A DNA stretch of 54,738 nucleotides from a virus. The notes under the pieces were generated by a model. That model did not search any database and was not told the origin of the DNA. It saw only the letters and a program-made list of their open reading frames with translations. Shown here piece after piece: positions 26,201-34,898 of the stretch. Position 1 is the stretch's first letter; every line of letters begins with the position of its first letter. The stretch covers positions 1 through 54,738 of the IMG/VR virus record IMGVR_UViG_3300002835_000249. One strand, given 5' to 3'. The position numbers and the translations under genes are program-made.

Positions 26201-28310
26201 TGATGGATCTACATTAACTGTATCTGGAAGTACAGCAAATAAAGTATCAGTTATAGGTTCAGGTAGTGGTGTAAATACAACTTTATTCTCAATAGACGGA
26301 GCTAATGGTAGATTATTTGAAGTAACAGATGATTTATCTAACTCAATATTCTCAGCTAATACAATTGCTGGTTTACCTGTAATTGAAGCATTCGCTGATA
26401 ACACAGTTAAATTAGGTAAGTTTGGAGCTGAAGCTATTGTAATATCAGGAAGTAACAATACAACTCAGATTAGTGGTTCTATTAAATTACCGAGTTTAGG
26501 ATCTACATCTGATACTACAGTTGTTACTTTTAATACAACAACAAAAACTATTGGATATAATACAGTAGCAGGTCCTCAAGGAGCTCAAGGTGCACAGGGT
26601 GCTCAAGGTGCACAGGGTGCTCAAGGTGCTCAAGGTATTCAAGGTATTCAAGGTAACCAAGGAGCCCAAGGCTCTCAAGGTGCACAGGGTGCTCAAGGTG
26701 CTCAAGGTATTCAAGGTATTCAAGGTAACCAAGGAGCCCAAGGCTCTCAAGGTGCCCAAGGAGCCCAAGGTGCAACAGGCCCTCAAGGTGCCCAAGGTGC
26801 ACAAGGCGCTCAAGGAGCCCAAGGCGCGACAGGCCCTCAAGGTGCTCAGGGTAGCCAAGGCGCTCAAGGAGCACAGGGTGCCCAGGGAGCATCTGGCGCC
26901 ACTATCTTAGGTAGTAATAATACATGGACTGGTGCTAACTATTTCCAAAGCAATCTTGGTGGATATGCTGGTGTTTTAAGTGGTCCTCCTCTTCAAGCAT
27001 ATTCAACATCTAACAACTCAGCATTTATGTCTTTTCATAAAGGAGGAGTATATGCTGTTAATATGGGATTAGATGCTGATGATGTTTTAAGAATTGGTGG
27101 ATGGAGTGCTTCAGCTAATAGATGGCAACTTGACATGAGCGGTAATAATACTGTTGCTAGTTCTTTCAGAGCCCCAATATTCTATGATTCGGATAATACA
27201 GGATATTATTTAAATCCTGCTAGTACAACTAATTTAAATACTCTTTATGTTAATGATTGGTACTACTTAAATGGAAGTAATGGATTATATTTTAATTCTT
27301 ATAGTTATGGTTTGCGTTCAGCACATGGTGAAGGAAACTCATATGGTAACGCTACAACACACAATGTTGGTAGAAATGGATGGAGTGGATGGGGATTATA
27401 TACACGATTCGCATGGATGACTGATATCAATAATGGTGGTGGTACTATGGGTATGCATGATAATAGTCTTGGTTGGGTATGGAGATGGATACCAGATTCG
27501 TATTTTATTGTAGATAGAGGATATAGCCAATTTGCTAATAGTGCTCGTGCTCCAATATTCTATGATTCAGATAATACAGGATATTATTTAAATCCTGCTA
27601 GTACAAGTTTTCTTTATCAACTAGACACAGCTAACAATGGTGGTACAGCGATTTTTATAGGTAATCAAAGTGTTTCAACATCCAATCCTCTTAGAATTAA
27701 CTTCCATACAGATGGTGATTTAAACTATTATATAGGAAAACCAGCTGGTGCATGGACTCAACCTCTTAATGTTTGGTTTTATACCGGTGTGACTATAGCA
27801 TCTCACCATTCATATAATGCTGGTACTAGAATATATAATATAGCTACAGGTAATACTGTAGCTAACTTTGGTAATGGTGGAGATAATATTTATCTAAACT
27901 ATGCTACATATTGTCCTATAATGTATGATTCAGCTAATACAGCATATTACTTTGATGGTTCAGCTACAGGTGACTCAATTCGTGTAGCTGGTGATGTAGT
28001 AGCTTATTACTCAGATGAACGTTTAAAAGATATTAAATGTAATATATCAGATGCTTTATCTAAAGTAATGACTTTAAATGGTTTCTATTATGAACCAAAT
28101 AAAATAGCTCAGTCATTTGGATATGAGAAAAAATTACAAGTAGGATTATCAGCCCAACAAGTAGAAACTGTTTTACCTGAAGTTATTAAAGATGCTCCTA
28201 TAGGAAATGGATATAAAACATTAGATTATTCTAAATTAGTACCATTACTTGTTGAAGCCATCAAAGAACAACAAAAACAAATTGATGAGTTAAAAACTAA
28301 ATTAAAATAA
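23202..28310 (+). CDS. Collagen-like tail fibre with C-terminal S74 intramolecular chaperone
   Basis: The product has 1702 residues. The N-terminal module (about 28-85) is shared with the giant fibre. Gly-x-y collagen stretches ([15 protein letters not shown]) lie at about 116-153, 274-296, 418-536, 658-968 and 1124-1233. Between them are three homologous ~120-residue domains, each starting RGGVPYNF (154-273, 297-417, 537-657), and one different globular domain (about 969-1123). The C-terminal region has two [19 protein letters not shown] units and ends in a Peptidase_S74 endosialidase-type chaperone: SDERLKDI begins at Ser1604, the expected self-cleavage point, and [20 protein letters not shown] forms the final helix. 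It is a trimeric fibre that folds with the chaperone and then sheds about 99 residues. Confidence 0.9.
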   Translation: MANEFVARNGIIALNDSQITGSLSVGSNVTASNALITGTITAQTLLVQNITSSRDYVTGSTVFGSSLSNTHQFTGSVSITGSLTIPSVPLGTTETNILVIDANGGFKYRNNLSLQGAQGATGPQGAQGAQGAVGPQGAQGAVGPQGAQGATGQRGGVPYNFSTSTLNADPGNGVVAYSSATISSVTSIYIDNLDQLGNTQTAWYNTWDDSTNIANRGTLTFYSRDTGTVVNIFNVTDVNAKIGYFQVTVSYVSGTLPANGEQLAVAFSRTGNLGAQGAQGATGPQGAQGAQGATGQRGGVPYNFTTSTTNADPGAGVVAYNNGVIGSVSALYIDNVDQLSNSQAAWFDTWDDSTTTATRGVITLYSRDTGTVVNQFQVTGAVTANVGYYTIPVSYISGTLPANSAQLAIQFSRTGNLGAQGAQGATGPQGSQGAQGAQGATGPQGIQGIQGAQGAVGPQGAQGAQGAQGAVGPQGAQGAQGAQGAVGPQGIQGIQGAQGATGPQGAQGAQGAQGATGPQGAQGATGPQGAQGATGQRGGVPYNFSTTTTNTDPGNGVLQYNNGVIGSVSAIYIDNLDQLGTTQTGWYDTWDDSTTTATRGVLTLYSRDTGTVVNQFQVTGAVTANTGYYTIPVSYISGTLPANGVLLAISFSRTGNLGAQGAQGATGPQGAQGAQGAQGATGPQGIQGIQGIQGIQGAQGATGPQGTQGAQGAQGAVGPQGIQGIQGIQGIQGAQGATGPQGAQGAQGAQGATGPQGIQGIQGAQGATGPQGIQGIQGAQGATGPQGIQGIQGAQGATGPQGAQGSQGAQGAQGATGPQGIQGIQGAQGATGPQGAQGAQGAQGATGPQGAQGAQGAQGATGPQGIQGIQGAQGATGPQGAQGAQGAQGAQGATGPQGAQGAQGAQGATGPQGAQGNQGAQGAQGAQGIQGIQGIQGIQGAQGSQGAQGSQGAQGATGPQGAQGATGPNAGITSYTNPGDNRVLTSVNSSTINAETNLTFDGSTLTVSGSTANKVSVIGSGSGVNTTLFSIDGANGRLFEVTDDLSNSIFSANTIAGLPVIEAFADNTVKLGKFGAEAIVISGSNNTTQISGSIKLPSLGSTSDTTVVTFNTTTKTIGYNTVAGPQGAQGAQGAQGAQGAQGAQGIQGIQGNQGAQGSQGAQGAQGAQGIQGIQGNQGAQGSQGAQGAQGATGPQGAQGAQGAQGAQGATGPQGAQGSQGAQGAQGAQGASGATILGSNNTWTGANYFQSNLGGYAGVLSGPPLQAYSTSNNSAFMSFHKGGVYAVNMGLDADDVLRIGGWSASANRWQLDMSGNNTVASSFRAPIFYDSDNTGYYLNPASTTNLNTLYVNDWYYLNGSNGLYFNSYSYGLRSAHGEGNSYGNATTHNVGRNGWSGWGLYTRFAWMTDINNGGGTMGMHDNSLGWVWRWIPDSYFIVDRGYSQFANSARAPIFYDSDNTGYYLNPASTSFLYQLDTANNGGTAIFIGNQSVSTSNPLRINFHTDGDLNYYIGKPAGAWTQPLNVWFYTGVTIASHHSYNAGTRIYNIATGNTVANFGNGGDNIYLNYATYCPIMYDSANTAYYFDGSATGDSIRVAGDVVAYYSDERLKDIKCNISDALSKVMTLNGFYYEPNKIAQSFGYEKKLQVGLSAQQVETVLPEVIKDAPIGNGYKTLDYSKLVPLLVEAIKEQQKQIDELKTKLK
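23285..23455 (+). repeat. Shared fibre module, copy 3
   Basis: This stretch encodes [20 protein letters not shown] and [13 protein letters not shown], the same module found twice in the giant fibre. Confidence 0.7.
23547..23657 (+). repeat. Collagen-like Gly-x-y block 1
   Basis: About 37 codons of GAQ, GAT, GPQ and GAV triplets precede the first RGGVPYNF domain. Confidence 0.85.
24453..24809 (+). repeat. Collagen-like Gly-x-y block 3
   Basis: About 119 codons of uninterrupted Gly-x-y lie between the second and third RGGVPYNF domains. A shorter block of 23 codons lies at 24021-24089. Confidence 0.85.
25173..26105 (+). repeat. Collagen-like Gly-x-y block 4 (longest)
   Basis: About 311 codons of Gly-x-y (some 103 triplets, chiefly GAQ, GPQ, GIQ and GAT) use varied synonymous codons. 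The DNA repeat is imperfect while the protein repeat is strict, which suggests selection on the protein. Confidence 0.88.
26571..26900 (+). repeat. Collagen-like Gly-x-y block 5
   Basis: About 110 codons of Gly-x-y. It includes two nearly identical stretches encoding [18 protein letters not shown], which suggests recent duplication. Confidence 0.85.
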
Positions 28311-28317
28311 AGTTTTT

Positions 28318-29229
28318 ATGGCTTTACCAGCTAGTGGACAAATATCAATGAATAATATTAGAACTGAGTTAGGGATATCTACTCAATCACCTTTCTCTCT
28401 AGATACTGCTATAGATGGTGGATATGTTTATCTTAATGAATGTAGCGCTGCTAGACCAAACGCTGCTACCCCACAAAAAATAAGTGAATGGTATAGCTAT
28501 AATCATAGCGCTGTTTGTACAAATAGAGGTAGTTTTAAATTTAGCAGCACTAGTTGTGCTGATGCTTGTACTGGGCCTTTCACAACAACTCTTTATTCTT
28601 GTGGATTATCAATAGGAAATGTTCTTAGATCAGGATTAATATCTCCAGGTAACTACTGTGGAGGTCCTGTTATTAATATTGTTGGATATTATAGCAATGG
28701 AACAACATGTTATCAAGTTACTGATCAAACTATTGTAGCTATATCTTCTTGTCCTACTCCAACACCTACACCAACACCAACCCCTACTCCAACACCAACA
28801 CCTACTCCAACACCTACACCAACACCTTCATCAGGTGTTACTATTACAGTATATACTAAACAAAATACTAATGGTGTTGGAAATGGATATAGTGTTTATT
28901 ATCGTCTAAACGGATGTAGTGGAAAGGGTGCATGGCAACAGTTATCTTGTGGTAGTTGCCCAACTAGTGATAGCTGCTCAGCTTGCTCTGGTACTATCTC
29001 AGCTAATTCAAACCAAGATATATCAATCGCTATACTAGATTGTAGTCTTGGAACAGGTATATCATTTAATGCTAGTGATAATACAAGTACTTGTCCTTCA
29101 AACGCAGCTAACTATTGTGATAATGCTGACTGTACAGGTACACCATTCACATTTAATTCTGGTACATCAAATAAAAATATAGCAATTAATGTTTATACAG
29201 GTAAACTTGGATATTTGTATTGCTTATAA
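28318..29229 (+). CDS. Cys-rich tail protein with Pro-Thr linker
   Basis: The product has 303 residues. It starts MALPASGQISMNNIRTELG, a start seen in many phage tail-associated proteins, and the first domain ends near ISEWYSYNH. A Cys-rich domain (about 60-145) is followed by a pure Pro-Thr repeat (about 145-170) and a second Cys-rich domain (about 172-303, with CGSCPTSDSCSACSG). The Cys spacing suggests disulfides formed outside the cell or a metal site. It is probably a fibre-tip or decoration protein. The Pro-Thr linker is like that in the gp14-like protein. Confidence 0.72.
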   Translation: MALPASGQISMNNIRTELGISTQSPFSLDTAIDGGYVYLNECSAARPNAATPQKISEWYSYNHSAVCTNRGSFKFSSTSCADACTGPFTTTLYSCGLSIGNVLRSGLISPGNYCGGPVINIVGYYSNGTTCYQVTDQTIVAISSCPTPTPTPTPTPTPTPTPTPTPTPTPSSGVTITVYTKQNTNGVGNGYSVYYRLNGCSGKGAWQQLSCGSCPTSDSCSACSGTISANSNQDISIAILDCSLGTGISFNASDNTSTCPSNAANYCDNADCTGTPFTFNSGTSNKNIAINVYTGKLGYLYCL

Positions 29230-29243
29230 TAAATTAATTAATT

Positions 29244-30098
29244 ATGCCATATAGTGAAGGTACAAAACAATCTGTTGGAAGAAGTAAAGTAACAAATTAT
29301 TCAATACCAGATCCAAATATTTTTGCTGAAGGTGGTAGTATATCAGTACCTAGAGTATTAAATTACACAAATAATGGTATAAATGCTTTTCCTATAATGC
29401 ATAGAGCATTTAGAAACTTAGAGATAAAATATGCTAATGCTTTAGTAGCCGCAGCTTGTGAATATAGAGGTGTCAATGCTGATGATTTAAGAGTTTTAGA
29501 TATTGGATATGGATTGGGATACAGTACTCAAAGATTTTTTGAATTAGGAGTTGGTACTTATCACTGTGTTGAAATAAATGAAAGTATATGGAATGACGCT
29601 AATGGCCATGATTATTCTCAAGGCAGTGGTTTAGCAACGATTCCTCCTTTAAGCTATCAGTTTTTTTGGAATAGTTTTACTAACTACTCAAATAATTTTA
29701 ACCCAGAAAAATCTGAAGTTGATATTCCTTATGATATAATATATTATAGCCCAAGTAATGATGATTTTGGTAATGTGGAAATATTTAATATCCTTAGACG
29801 AGTAAGTAAACAAGGTACTATATTAGGTGTCCAAGGTATTCCTTTATTTGGTAGCGTGGTGAATATAGGTGACTTTGTTGTTCAAACACCAAGTGGAGTA
29901 GCTCCAGATGCTGATGTTTATGATTCTTCTTTTACAGTTGGTATGTATAATGCTCTAAATAATATAGGATATTTTAGTGTATATTTTCAATACTTAAATT
30001 GTAGTGGAGGAGGTGGATTCGAGGGTCTTCCAGGACTTATTGAGCCTGGAAATCCATGCGGTAATGGAACATGGATGTCTGATCAACCACGTTTATAA
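29244..30098 (+). CDS. Class I SAM-dependent methyltransferase-like protein
   Basis: The product has 284 residues. Residues about 83-93 read LRVLDIGYGLGYS, the glycine-rich SAM-binding motif I, and the following strand ends in VEIN with an acidic residue in the place that binds the ribose hydroxyls. YDIIYYSPSNDDFG near 163-176 could be motif IV. The N-terminus (RSKVTNYSIPDPNIFAEGG) and the Gly/Pro-rich C-terminus are unlike typical stand-alone enzymes. Lying between fibre genes and oxygenase/glycosyltransferase genes, it may modify a fibre protein or a glycan. The substrate is unknown. Confidence 0.65.
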   Translation: MPYSEGTKQSVGRSKVTNYSIPDPNIFAEGGSISVPRVLNYTNNGINAFPIMHRAFRNLEIKYANALVAAACEYRGVNADDLRVLDIGYGLGYSTQRFFELGVGTYHCVEINESIWNDANGHDYSQGSGLATIPPLSYQFFWNSFTNYSNNFNPEKSEVDIPYDIIYYSPSNDDFGNVEIFNILRRVSKQGTILGVQGIPLFGSVVNIGDFVVQTPSGVAPDADVYDSSFTVGMYNALNNIGYFSVYFQYLNCSGGGGFEGLPGLIEPGNPCGNGTWMSDQPRL

Positions 30099-30132
30099 AA
30101 ATTACAATTTGGTTACCTTACAAATCTAATAT

Positions 30133-30140
30133 ATATTTAT
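30133..30140 (+). promoter_or_regulatory. ATATTTAT motif, putative late promoter
   Basis: It lies in a 61-base intergenic gap, 19 bases before the ATG at 30160. Confidence 0.5.
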
Positions 30141-30159
30141 ATATAACAATAAATAAATT

Positions 30160-30618
30160 ATGGGAAAAATCACATTAAAGTTACATGAAATTTATTCACT
30201 ACATGGTGAATTAAACGGTTTAGTAAATAATCAAACTGGTGAAGTTGTTTCAAAAGGATTATTAGCTGAAAAACTTAAACTAAGTACCAAATACTATGTT
30301 ACTGAATTAGCTAAAACCGTTGATAAAGAAAGAGAAATAGTTGATAAAGTAAAAGAAGAATTAATTAAAAAACATGGTGAAGTAGATGAAAATGGAGGTG
30401 TTTTCATTTCACGATTTATCAACACTGTAAAAAATGAAGAAGGTAAGATCATATCAGGAGATATTAATCCTAAGATAATATCTTTTGAAAAAGAATTTAA
30501 TGAGTTTCTTCAAGATGAAAAAACCATTGAATATAAAGAATTTAAACTATCTGATTTTGATGGTATTGAAACTGAAGGTATTTACACTACTTTTTTTAAA
30601 CTTGTAAAACCTGAATAA
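30160..30618 (+). CDS. 152-residue hypothetical protein
   Basis: The product is Lys/Glu-rich and mostly helical in its first half (LKLHEIYSLHGELNGLVNNQ, then LAKTVDKEREIVDKVKEELIKKHGE). The second half is more mixed, ending FFKLVKPE. Proteins of this pattern occur in T4-type phages near tail genes without assigned function. It has its own promoter motif. A tail chaperone or regulatory role is possible, but nothing in the sequence decides. Confidence 0.7.
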   Translation: MGKITLKLHEIYSLHGELNGLVNNQTGEVVSKGLLAEKLKLSTKYYVTELAKTVDKEREIVDKVKEELIKKHGEVDENGGVFISRFINTVKNEEGKIISGDINPKIISFEKEFNEFLQDEKTIEYKEFKLSDFDGIETEGIYTTFFKLVKPE

Positions 30619-30625
30619 TTTTTAA

Positions 30626-30633
30626 ATATTTAT
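30626..30633 (+). promoter_or_regulatory. ATATTTAT motif, putative late promoter
   Basis: It ends 12 bases before the ATG at 30646. A T4-consensus TATAAATA overlaps it on the plus strand at 30631-30638, the only such case I noticed. Confidence 0.5.
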
Positions 30634-30645
30634 AAATAAAATAAA

Positions 30646-30996
30646 ATGCCAACTACTTATACATTTGCTGTTACTGAATTGTTAGTTGCTCCAACTGGAA
30701 GTGATGACCATAATGATGTTGTGACTCGTGTTAAATACAATTATAAAGGAGTAGATGAAAACGGATATAGTGGATCATTTGCTGGTGTAACACCAATGCC
30801 TACTCCATCTGGAAGTTTTATTCCATTTGAGGATTTAACTGAGGAAGAAGTTATTGATTGGTTAGAAGTTGTTACTACTGGTTCTCAACAACATATGCAA
30901 CAACAAATTCAAAAACAAATTGGCAACCAAATAGCCCCACAATACGTCCCAGCTCCATTACCATGGTCAACTGGTTCAGTACCTCCAACTCTTTAA
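30646..30996 (+). CDS. Small DUF7936-like hypothetical phage protein
   Basis: The product has 116 residues. YTFAVTELLVAPTGSDDHND and VVTRVKYNYKGVDENGYSGS form beta strands, FIPFEDLTEEEVIDWLEVV is an amphipathic helix, and QQQIQKQIGNQIAP leads to a Pro-rich PLPWSTG end. This layout is shared by small proteins in many cyanophages and other T4-type marine phages, usually called DUF7936 or hypothetical. The function is not known. Family assignment is from memory of the pattern. Confidence 0.68.
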   Translation: MPTTYTFAVTELLVAPTGSDDHNDVVTRVKYNYKGVDENGYSGSFAGVTPMPTPSGSFIPFEDLTEEEVIDWLEVVTTGSQQHMQQQIQKQIGNQIAPQYVPAPLPWSTGSVPPTL

Positions 30997-31013
30997 TGTT
31001 AAAATAATAAGTT

Positions 31014-31922
31014 ATGGCTCATGAATCTAACAATGAAAATGTACTATGGTACATTGACTCAATTAATCCAAATGGGGCTACTTATGAAGTAGCTGGATGG
31101 ATTTCTCATAAAACATCAGAAATTATTAGTTTATCATTAGGTGATAAAGATATTAAATACAGTATTGTTTATCGCCCTGATGTGATAGCAGTTTATCCAT
31201 CTTTTAATACTTTTGGTTTTAAATTTACTGCAAATAAAGATGATATTAAAAAACCAATAAATGTTCATTTAAAAAATGAAATAATATATAATGTTGGTAA
31301 TTTAGAATCTCAAGTTATTTTAAAATCAGGTTTTACAAACTCTCCTAAAAGTTTAATTATTGTAGATAATTTTTATAATGATCCTGATATGATCAGAGAT
31401 TATGTTATAAAAAATGTAAAATTTGATTTCTCAACATATCATACAGGTAGAAGAAGTTTAGATCGTTTTATATTAGAAGGAACAAAAGAAAAATTTGAAG
31501 AACTTTTAGGTAGACCTATACATAATTGGAATCATCCAACTTATGCAAATGGAAAATTCCAATATTGTACTTCACAAGACCGAGTTGTATATCATATAGA
31601 CACACAGAATTATGCTGCCATGGTGTATTTAACACCAGATGCCCCATTACAAACAGGTACTGCCTCTTATAGAAGTAAATTAACAGGAGCTACTCGTTTT
31701 GAAAATGGAGAGGAAGGAGAGTTATATCAAAAAACATTTAAAGGAGTTAGTAATGAACTAAACTTCTATGATAAATCAACTTGGGAAGAAGTAGATAGAA
31801 TAGCAAATGTATATAATCGTTTAGTTATGTTTGATGCTAAAAGGTTACACTCAGCAACAGAATATTTTGGTGATGCTCTAGAAAATGCTAGACTGTTCCA
31901 TTTATTCTTCTTCGATATTTGA
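31014..31922 (+). CDS. 2-oxoglutarate/Fe(II) oxygenase-like protein (DUF6445 type) with N-terminal beta domain
   Basis: The product has 302 residues. Residues about 8-100 form a beta-sandwich-like domain (YEVAGWISHK, YRPDVIAVYPSFNTFGFKF) of a kind often attached to glycan-modifying proteins. The rest matches prolyl-hydroxylase-like oxygenases: His194-x-Asp196 in YHIDTQNYAAMVYLTPDAP, a distal His279 in RLHSATEYFG and Arg293 for 2-oxoglutarate. All predicted metal and cosubstrate ligands are present. The substrate is unknown. Next to two glycosyltransferases and a collagen-like fibre, protein or sugar hydroxylation is a reasonable inference. Confidence 0.72.
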   Translation: MAHESNNENVLWYIDSINPNGATYEVAGWISHKTSEIISLSLGDKDIKYSIVYRPDVIAVYPSFNTFGFKFTANKDDIKKPINVHLKNEIIYNVGNLESQVILKSGFTNSPKSLIIVDNFYNDPDMIRDYVIKNVKFDFSTYHTGRRSLDRFILEGTKEKFEELLGRPIHNWNHPTYANGKFQYCTSQDRVVYHIDTQNYAAMVYLTPDAPLQTGTASYRSKLTGATRFENGEEGELYQKTFKGVSNELNFYDKSTWEEVDRIANVYNRLVMFDAKRLHSATEYFGDALENARLFHLFFFDI

Positions 31923-31941
31923 TCGATACTTAAAAATTGTT

Positions 31942-33078
31942 ATGACAAATCCAACTATTTGTTTTGCAACTATTTGCAAAAATGAATCTCACATCATTAA
32001 AAGAACCTTAGAATCTGTATACAAGTATATAAGTTACTGGGTTATATGTGACACTGGCTCTACAGATAATACTAGAGAAATAATTACTGAGTTTTTTAAA
32101 GAAAAAAACATACCAGGAGAACTCCATATTGATGAGTTCAAAGATTTTGGTTATAATAAGAGCTTGTTAATGAAACGAGCTCAATATAAAGCAGATTATA
32201 TTTTACAAATTGACGCTGATGATCCTCTAATTGGTGAGTTTAAATTTACTCAACAAGATGTTGGTCATGATGTTTATTTAGCTAATGTAAAGAGAGGTAC
32301 AACTAATTATAAAGCATTTACTTTATTTAACGCTAAACGCTTATGGAAATTTTGTAGTGTAGCTCATACAGTTATTAAAACTATAGATAATCCTTATTTT
32401 ACAACAGGTGACTTAACCCATTATGATTTTTATGTTTCATCTGAAGATATAGGAGCCAGAAAAGCAGATCCAGAAAAATATCTTAAAGATGCTAAAAAAC
32501 TTAAAAAACAATTTTTTGACACCTTACTTGATGATCCAGATGATTTAAATCTTCGTTCTATTTTCTATACAGCGCAAAGTTATATGGACTATGGAATGCA
32601 TGAAGAAGCAATTAGATGGTATAGATTATATACTAAGATAAGAGGTAATTGGCTTGAAGAACATTTTGAAGCACAATTAAGAATAGCTAATTGTTATATT
32701 AGACTAGATGCTGGTTCTAATTTAATAGAACATGAAATGAAAAAAGCCATTGACATTTATCCAGATAGAGCAGAACCATATTTTATTTTAGGTAATTATT
32801 TTAATAATAAAAAACAATCAGAAAAGGCATATTATTATCTTAAACAAGCTCAATCTAAAGATGTAGAGTTAGTTAAACAAAAATACTTACTATTCATAAA
32901 TGAGTTTAACTATGGAAAGTATGTGAATGATGAATTATCAGTGGCTTGTTATTGGACATATAGATATGATGAAGGAATAAAACTAATAGAAGAAATCATT
33001 GATGATCCTAAACACAATCATGATAACAAACGATTACTAGATAATTTGAATTTCTTAAAACAAAAAATTAATAAATGA
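31942..33078 (+). CDS. Family 2-like glycosyltransferase with TPR-like C-terminus
   Basis: The product has 378 residues from the ATG at 31942. An upstream ATG at 31885 is less likely because it lies inside the previous gene. TICFATICKNESHIIKRTLE, then VICDTGSTDNTREII and a DADDP motif (the DxD-type nucleotide-sugar/metal site) define a GT-A fold over residues 1-100. The second half holds helix pairs such as YMDYGMHEEAIRWYRLY and AEPYFILGNYFNNKKQSEKA, typical of TPR repeats fused to this group. It probably transfers a sugar to a protein or glycan acceptor. The stop overlaps the next start by 4 bases (ATGA). Confidence 0.85.
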   Translation: MTNPTICFATICKNESHIIKRTLESVYKYISYWVICDTGSTDNTREIITEFFKEKNIPGELHIDEFKDFGYNKSLLMKRAQYKADYILQIDADDPLIGEFKFTQQDVGHDVYLANVKRGTTNYKAFTLFNAKRLWKFCSVAHTVIKTIDNPYFTTGDLTHYDFYVSSEDIGARKADPEKYLKDAKKLKKQFFDTLLDDPDDLNLRSIFYTAQSYMDYGMHEEAIRWYRLYTKIRGNWLEEHFEAQLRIANCYIRLDAGSNLIEHEMKKAIDIYPDRAEPYFILGNYFNNKKQSEKAYYYLKQAQSKDVELVKQKYLLFINEFNYGKYVNDELSVACYWTYRYDEGIKLIEEIIDDPKHNHDNKRLLDNLNFLKQKINK

Positions 33079-34895
33079 TAAAGTTACATTTATTAACTCG
33101 TTGTACTAGATTAAGCAATTTAAGAATCATTAGAGACACTGTATTCCCTAGTCCCTTAGATGTGACATGGCATATAATTTTTGACACTAGTATTGTAAAA
33201 AGTTTTAATAAGGTTTTAATAAATGAATTAAAACAACTTCCAACAAAAATTTATTACATAGAAAGTAATGGTACTGACTATTTATATCCTCAACTAAGTG
33301 ATATTATAGGTACTATTGATGAAGGATTTGTGAGTATATTAGATGATGATAATATTATACATTCTGATTTTTACAATAAAATTAAAATAGCAATTGAACA
33401 AAATCCAGATAAAAAAGCATTTGTTTATAAACAATATATTGGAGGTAAAGATTTTACAGGCTTAAAAGTTAGAGATATAGGTCCTGAACATATGAAACTC
33501 CAACATATAGATTCAGCTCAATATATAATTGAAGCTAATTTATATAAGACAAGACAATATGAAGAAGGATATGATGCTGATGGTAGATTTATAGAACCAT
33601 TCTATAAAGAACATGCTGATAAATTTTGTTTTGTAGATGAGATATTATGTTATTATAATCATTTAACATTTTCTAGAAAAGCTAATTTACCAAGAATATT
33701 ATATATAGGCCCAGGTTTGCCAGAGCTTAGATCTAAACAGCTTTATAATTATGAGGAAGATAAATTAGATGTTTTTTATACAACAAATGATAACAACATT
33801 GATTCTATTTTAATAAATTATGATCCAAATGCTATTGTCACTATAGGTGAAAAAGATAGTGATTTTCCTAACTTATATAGACAACCAACTGAAGTAAGAA
33901 AAAAATGGATTCATGTTAAAGATGTTGATTTAGATTTAGGCACTAAAGCATACTATTGCGCTATGATCCAAATGTTAGAAGATAACACATCTGAATTAAT
34001 ATCGTTTTTTACTCCAATTTATAAAACTGGAGAAAAATTATATAGAACATATCAATCATTAGTTGACCAAACTTATAAAAATTGGGAATGGGTTTTAATA
34101 GATGATTCTACAGATGAATTAACAACAAAAATAGCTGAAGAAATAGCGTCAAAAGATCATAGAGTAAAAGTATATAGTTTTAAAGAAAAGAGTAATGGTA
34201 ATATTGGTGATGTAAAATACAGAGCAGCTATGTTATGTAGAGGTTACTTATTAGCCGAATTAGATCATGATGATATATTAACTGAAAAATGTGCTGAGTA
34301 TCTATACATTGCTAGCAAAACATATCCAGATGCTGGTTTCTTTTTTACAGACTGGGCTGAAGTAAGTGAACATATGGATTCATATTGTTATGAAGAAGGA
34401 TTTGGATTAGGATATGGTAGATATAGAGAAGAAAAATATAAAGGATATATAATAAAAGTATGTGACCAACATAATATCAATCCTAAAACAATACGTCATA
34501 TTGTAGGAATACCTAATCATATTAGAGCATGGAAGCGTGATGTCTATTTATCAATTGGAGGACATAATAGAAATTTAACTGTAGCTGATGATTATGATAT
34601 AGTTATAAGAACATTTCTAAAAACTAAGTTTTGTAAAATACCAAAATTAGGTTATCTTCAATTTATATACTTACACCAGAATAAAACAGATGAAAATAGT
34701 CAAGCAGACTCAAGATCTGATATTCAAAGACGTATTAGAACTATAGCTAATTTTTATAATGATGCTATAAGAAAAAGATTTGAGGAATTAGGTGTTGAAG
34801 ATTGGGCTTATTTAACTAATGGATGTGATATACAAGACATACCTAGTAGATATGGTGATCAAGAAAATTATGTAAATTATATACTTAATATTTAA
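33075..34895 (+). CDS. Large multidomain glycosyltransferase (two GT-A-like domains)
   Basis: The product has 606 residues. An N-terminal domain (1-200) has FVSILDDDNIIHSDFYNKI, a DDD metal site as in GT-A enzymes. A central part (about 205-300) with PRILYIGPGLPEL and AIVTIGEKDSDFPNLYRQP resembles one lobe of a glycosyltransferase. The C-terminal domain (about 310-560) is a clear family 2-like transferase: FFTPIYKTGEKLYRTYQSL, WVLIDDSTDE, LLAELDHDDIL and later VADDYDIVIRTFL. It overlaps the preceding glycosyltransferase by 4 bases, so both are co-translated and probably build one glycan. Confidence 0.85.
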   Translation: MIKLHLLTRCTRLSNLRIIRDTVFPSPLDVTWHIIFDTSIVKSFNKVLINELKQLPTKIYYIESNGTDYLYPQLSDIIGTIDEGFVSILDDDNIIHSDFYNKIKIAIEQNPDKKAFVYKQYIGGKDFTGLKVRDIGPEHMKLQHIDSAQYIIEANLYKTRQYEEGYDADGRFIEPFYKEHADKFCFVDEILCYYNHLTFSRKANLPRILYIGPGLPELRSKQLYNYEEDKLDVFYTTNDNNIDSILINYDPNAIVTIGEKDSDFPNLYRQPTEVRKKWIHVKDVDLDLGTKAYYCAMIQMLEDNTSELISFFTPIYKTGEKLYRTYQSLVDQTYKNWEWVLIDDSTDELTTKIAEEIASKDHRVKVYSFKEKSNGNIGDVKYRAAMLCRGYLLAELDHDDILTEKCAEYLYIASKTYPDAGFFFTDWAEVSEHMDSYCYEEGFGLGYGRYREEKYKGYIIKVCDQHNINPKTIRHIVGIPNHIRAWKRDVYLSIGGHNRNLTVADDYDIVIRTFLKTKFCKIPKLGYLQFIYLHQNKTDENSQADSRSDIQRRIRTIANFYNDAIRKRFEELGVEDWAYLTNGCDIQDIPSRYGDQENYVNYILNI

Positions 34896-34898
34896 AAT

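Noticed and set aside
24453-26900. CRISPR-like regular repeats
   Set aside because: The repeats are in-frame 9- and 18-base Gly-x-y units without unique spacers of constant length.
28318-29229. Diversity-generating retroelement target
   Set aside because: The Cys-rich C-terminus looked like a possible variable region, but no template repeat or reverse transcriptase is visible in the window.
30631-30638. T4-consensus late promoter TATAAATA on the plus strand
   Set aside because: I noticed only one case, and it overlaps the ATATTTAT motif, so it is better explained as part of that signal than as a separate promoter class.
31885-31941. Upstream start for the first glycosyltransferase
   Set aside because: It would overlap the oxygenase gene by 38 bases and add 19 residues that do not match the family; the ATG at 31942 directly precedes the conserved TICFATICKNE.
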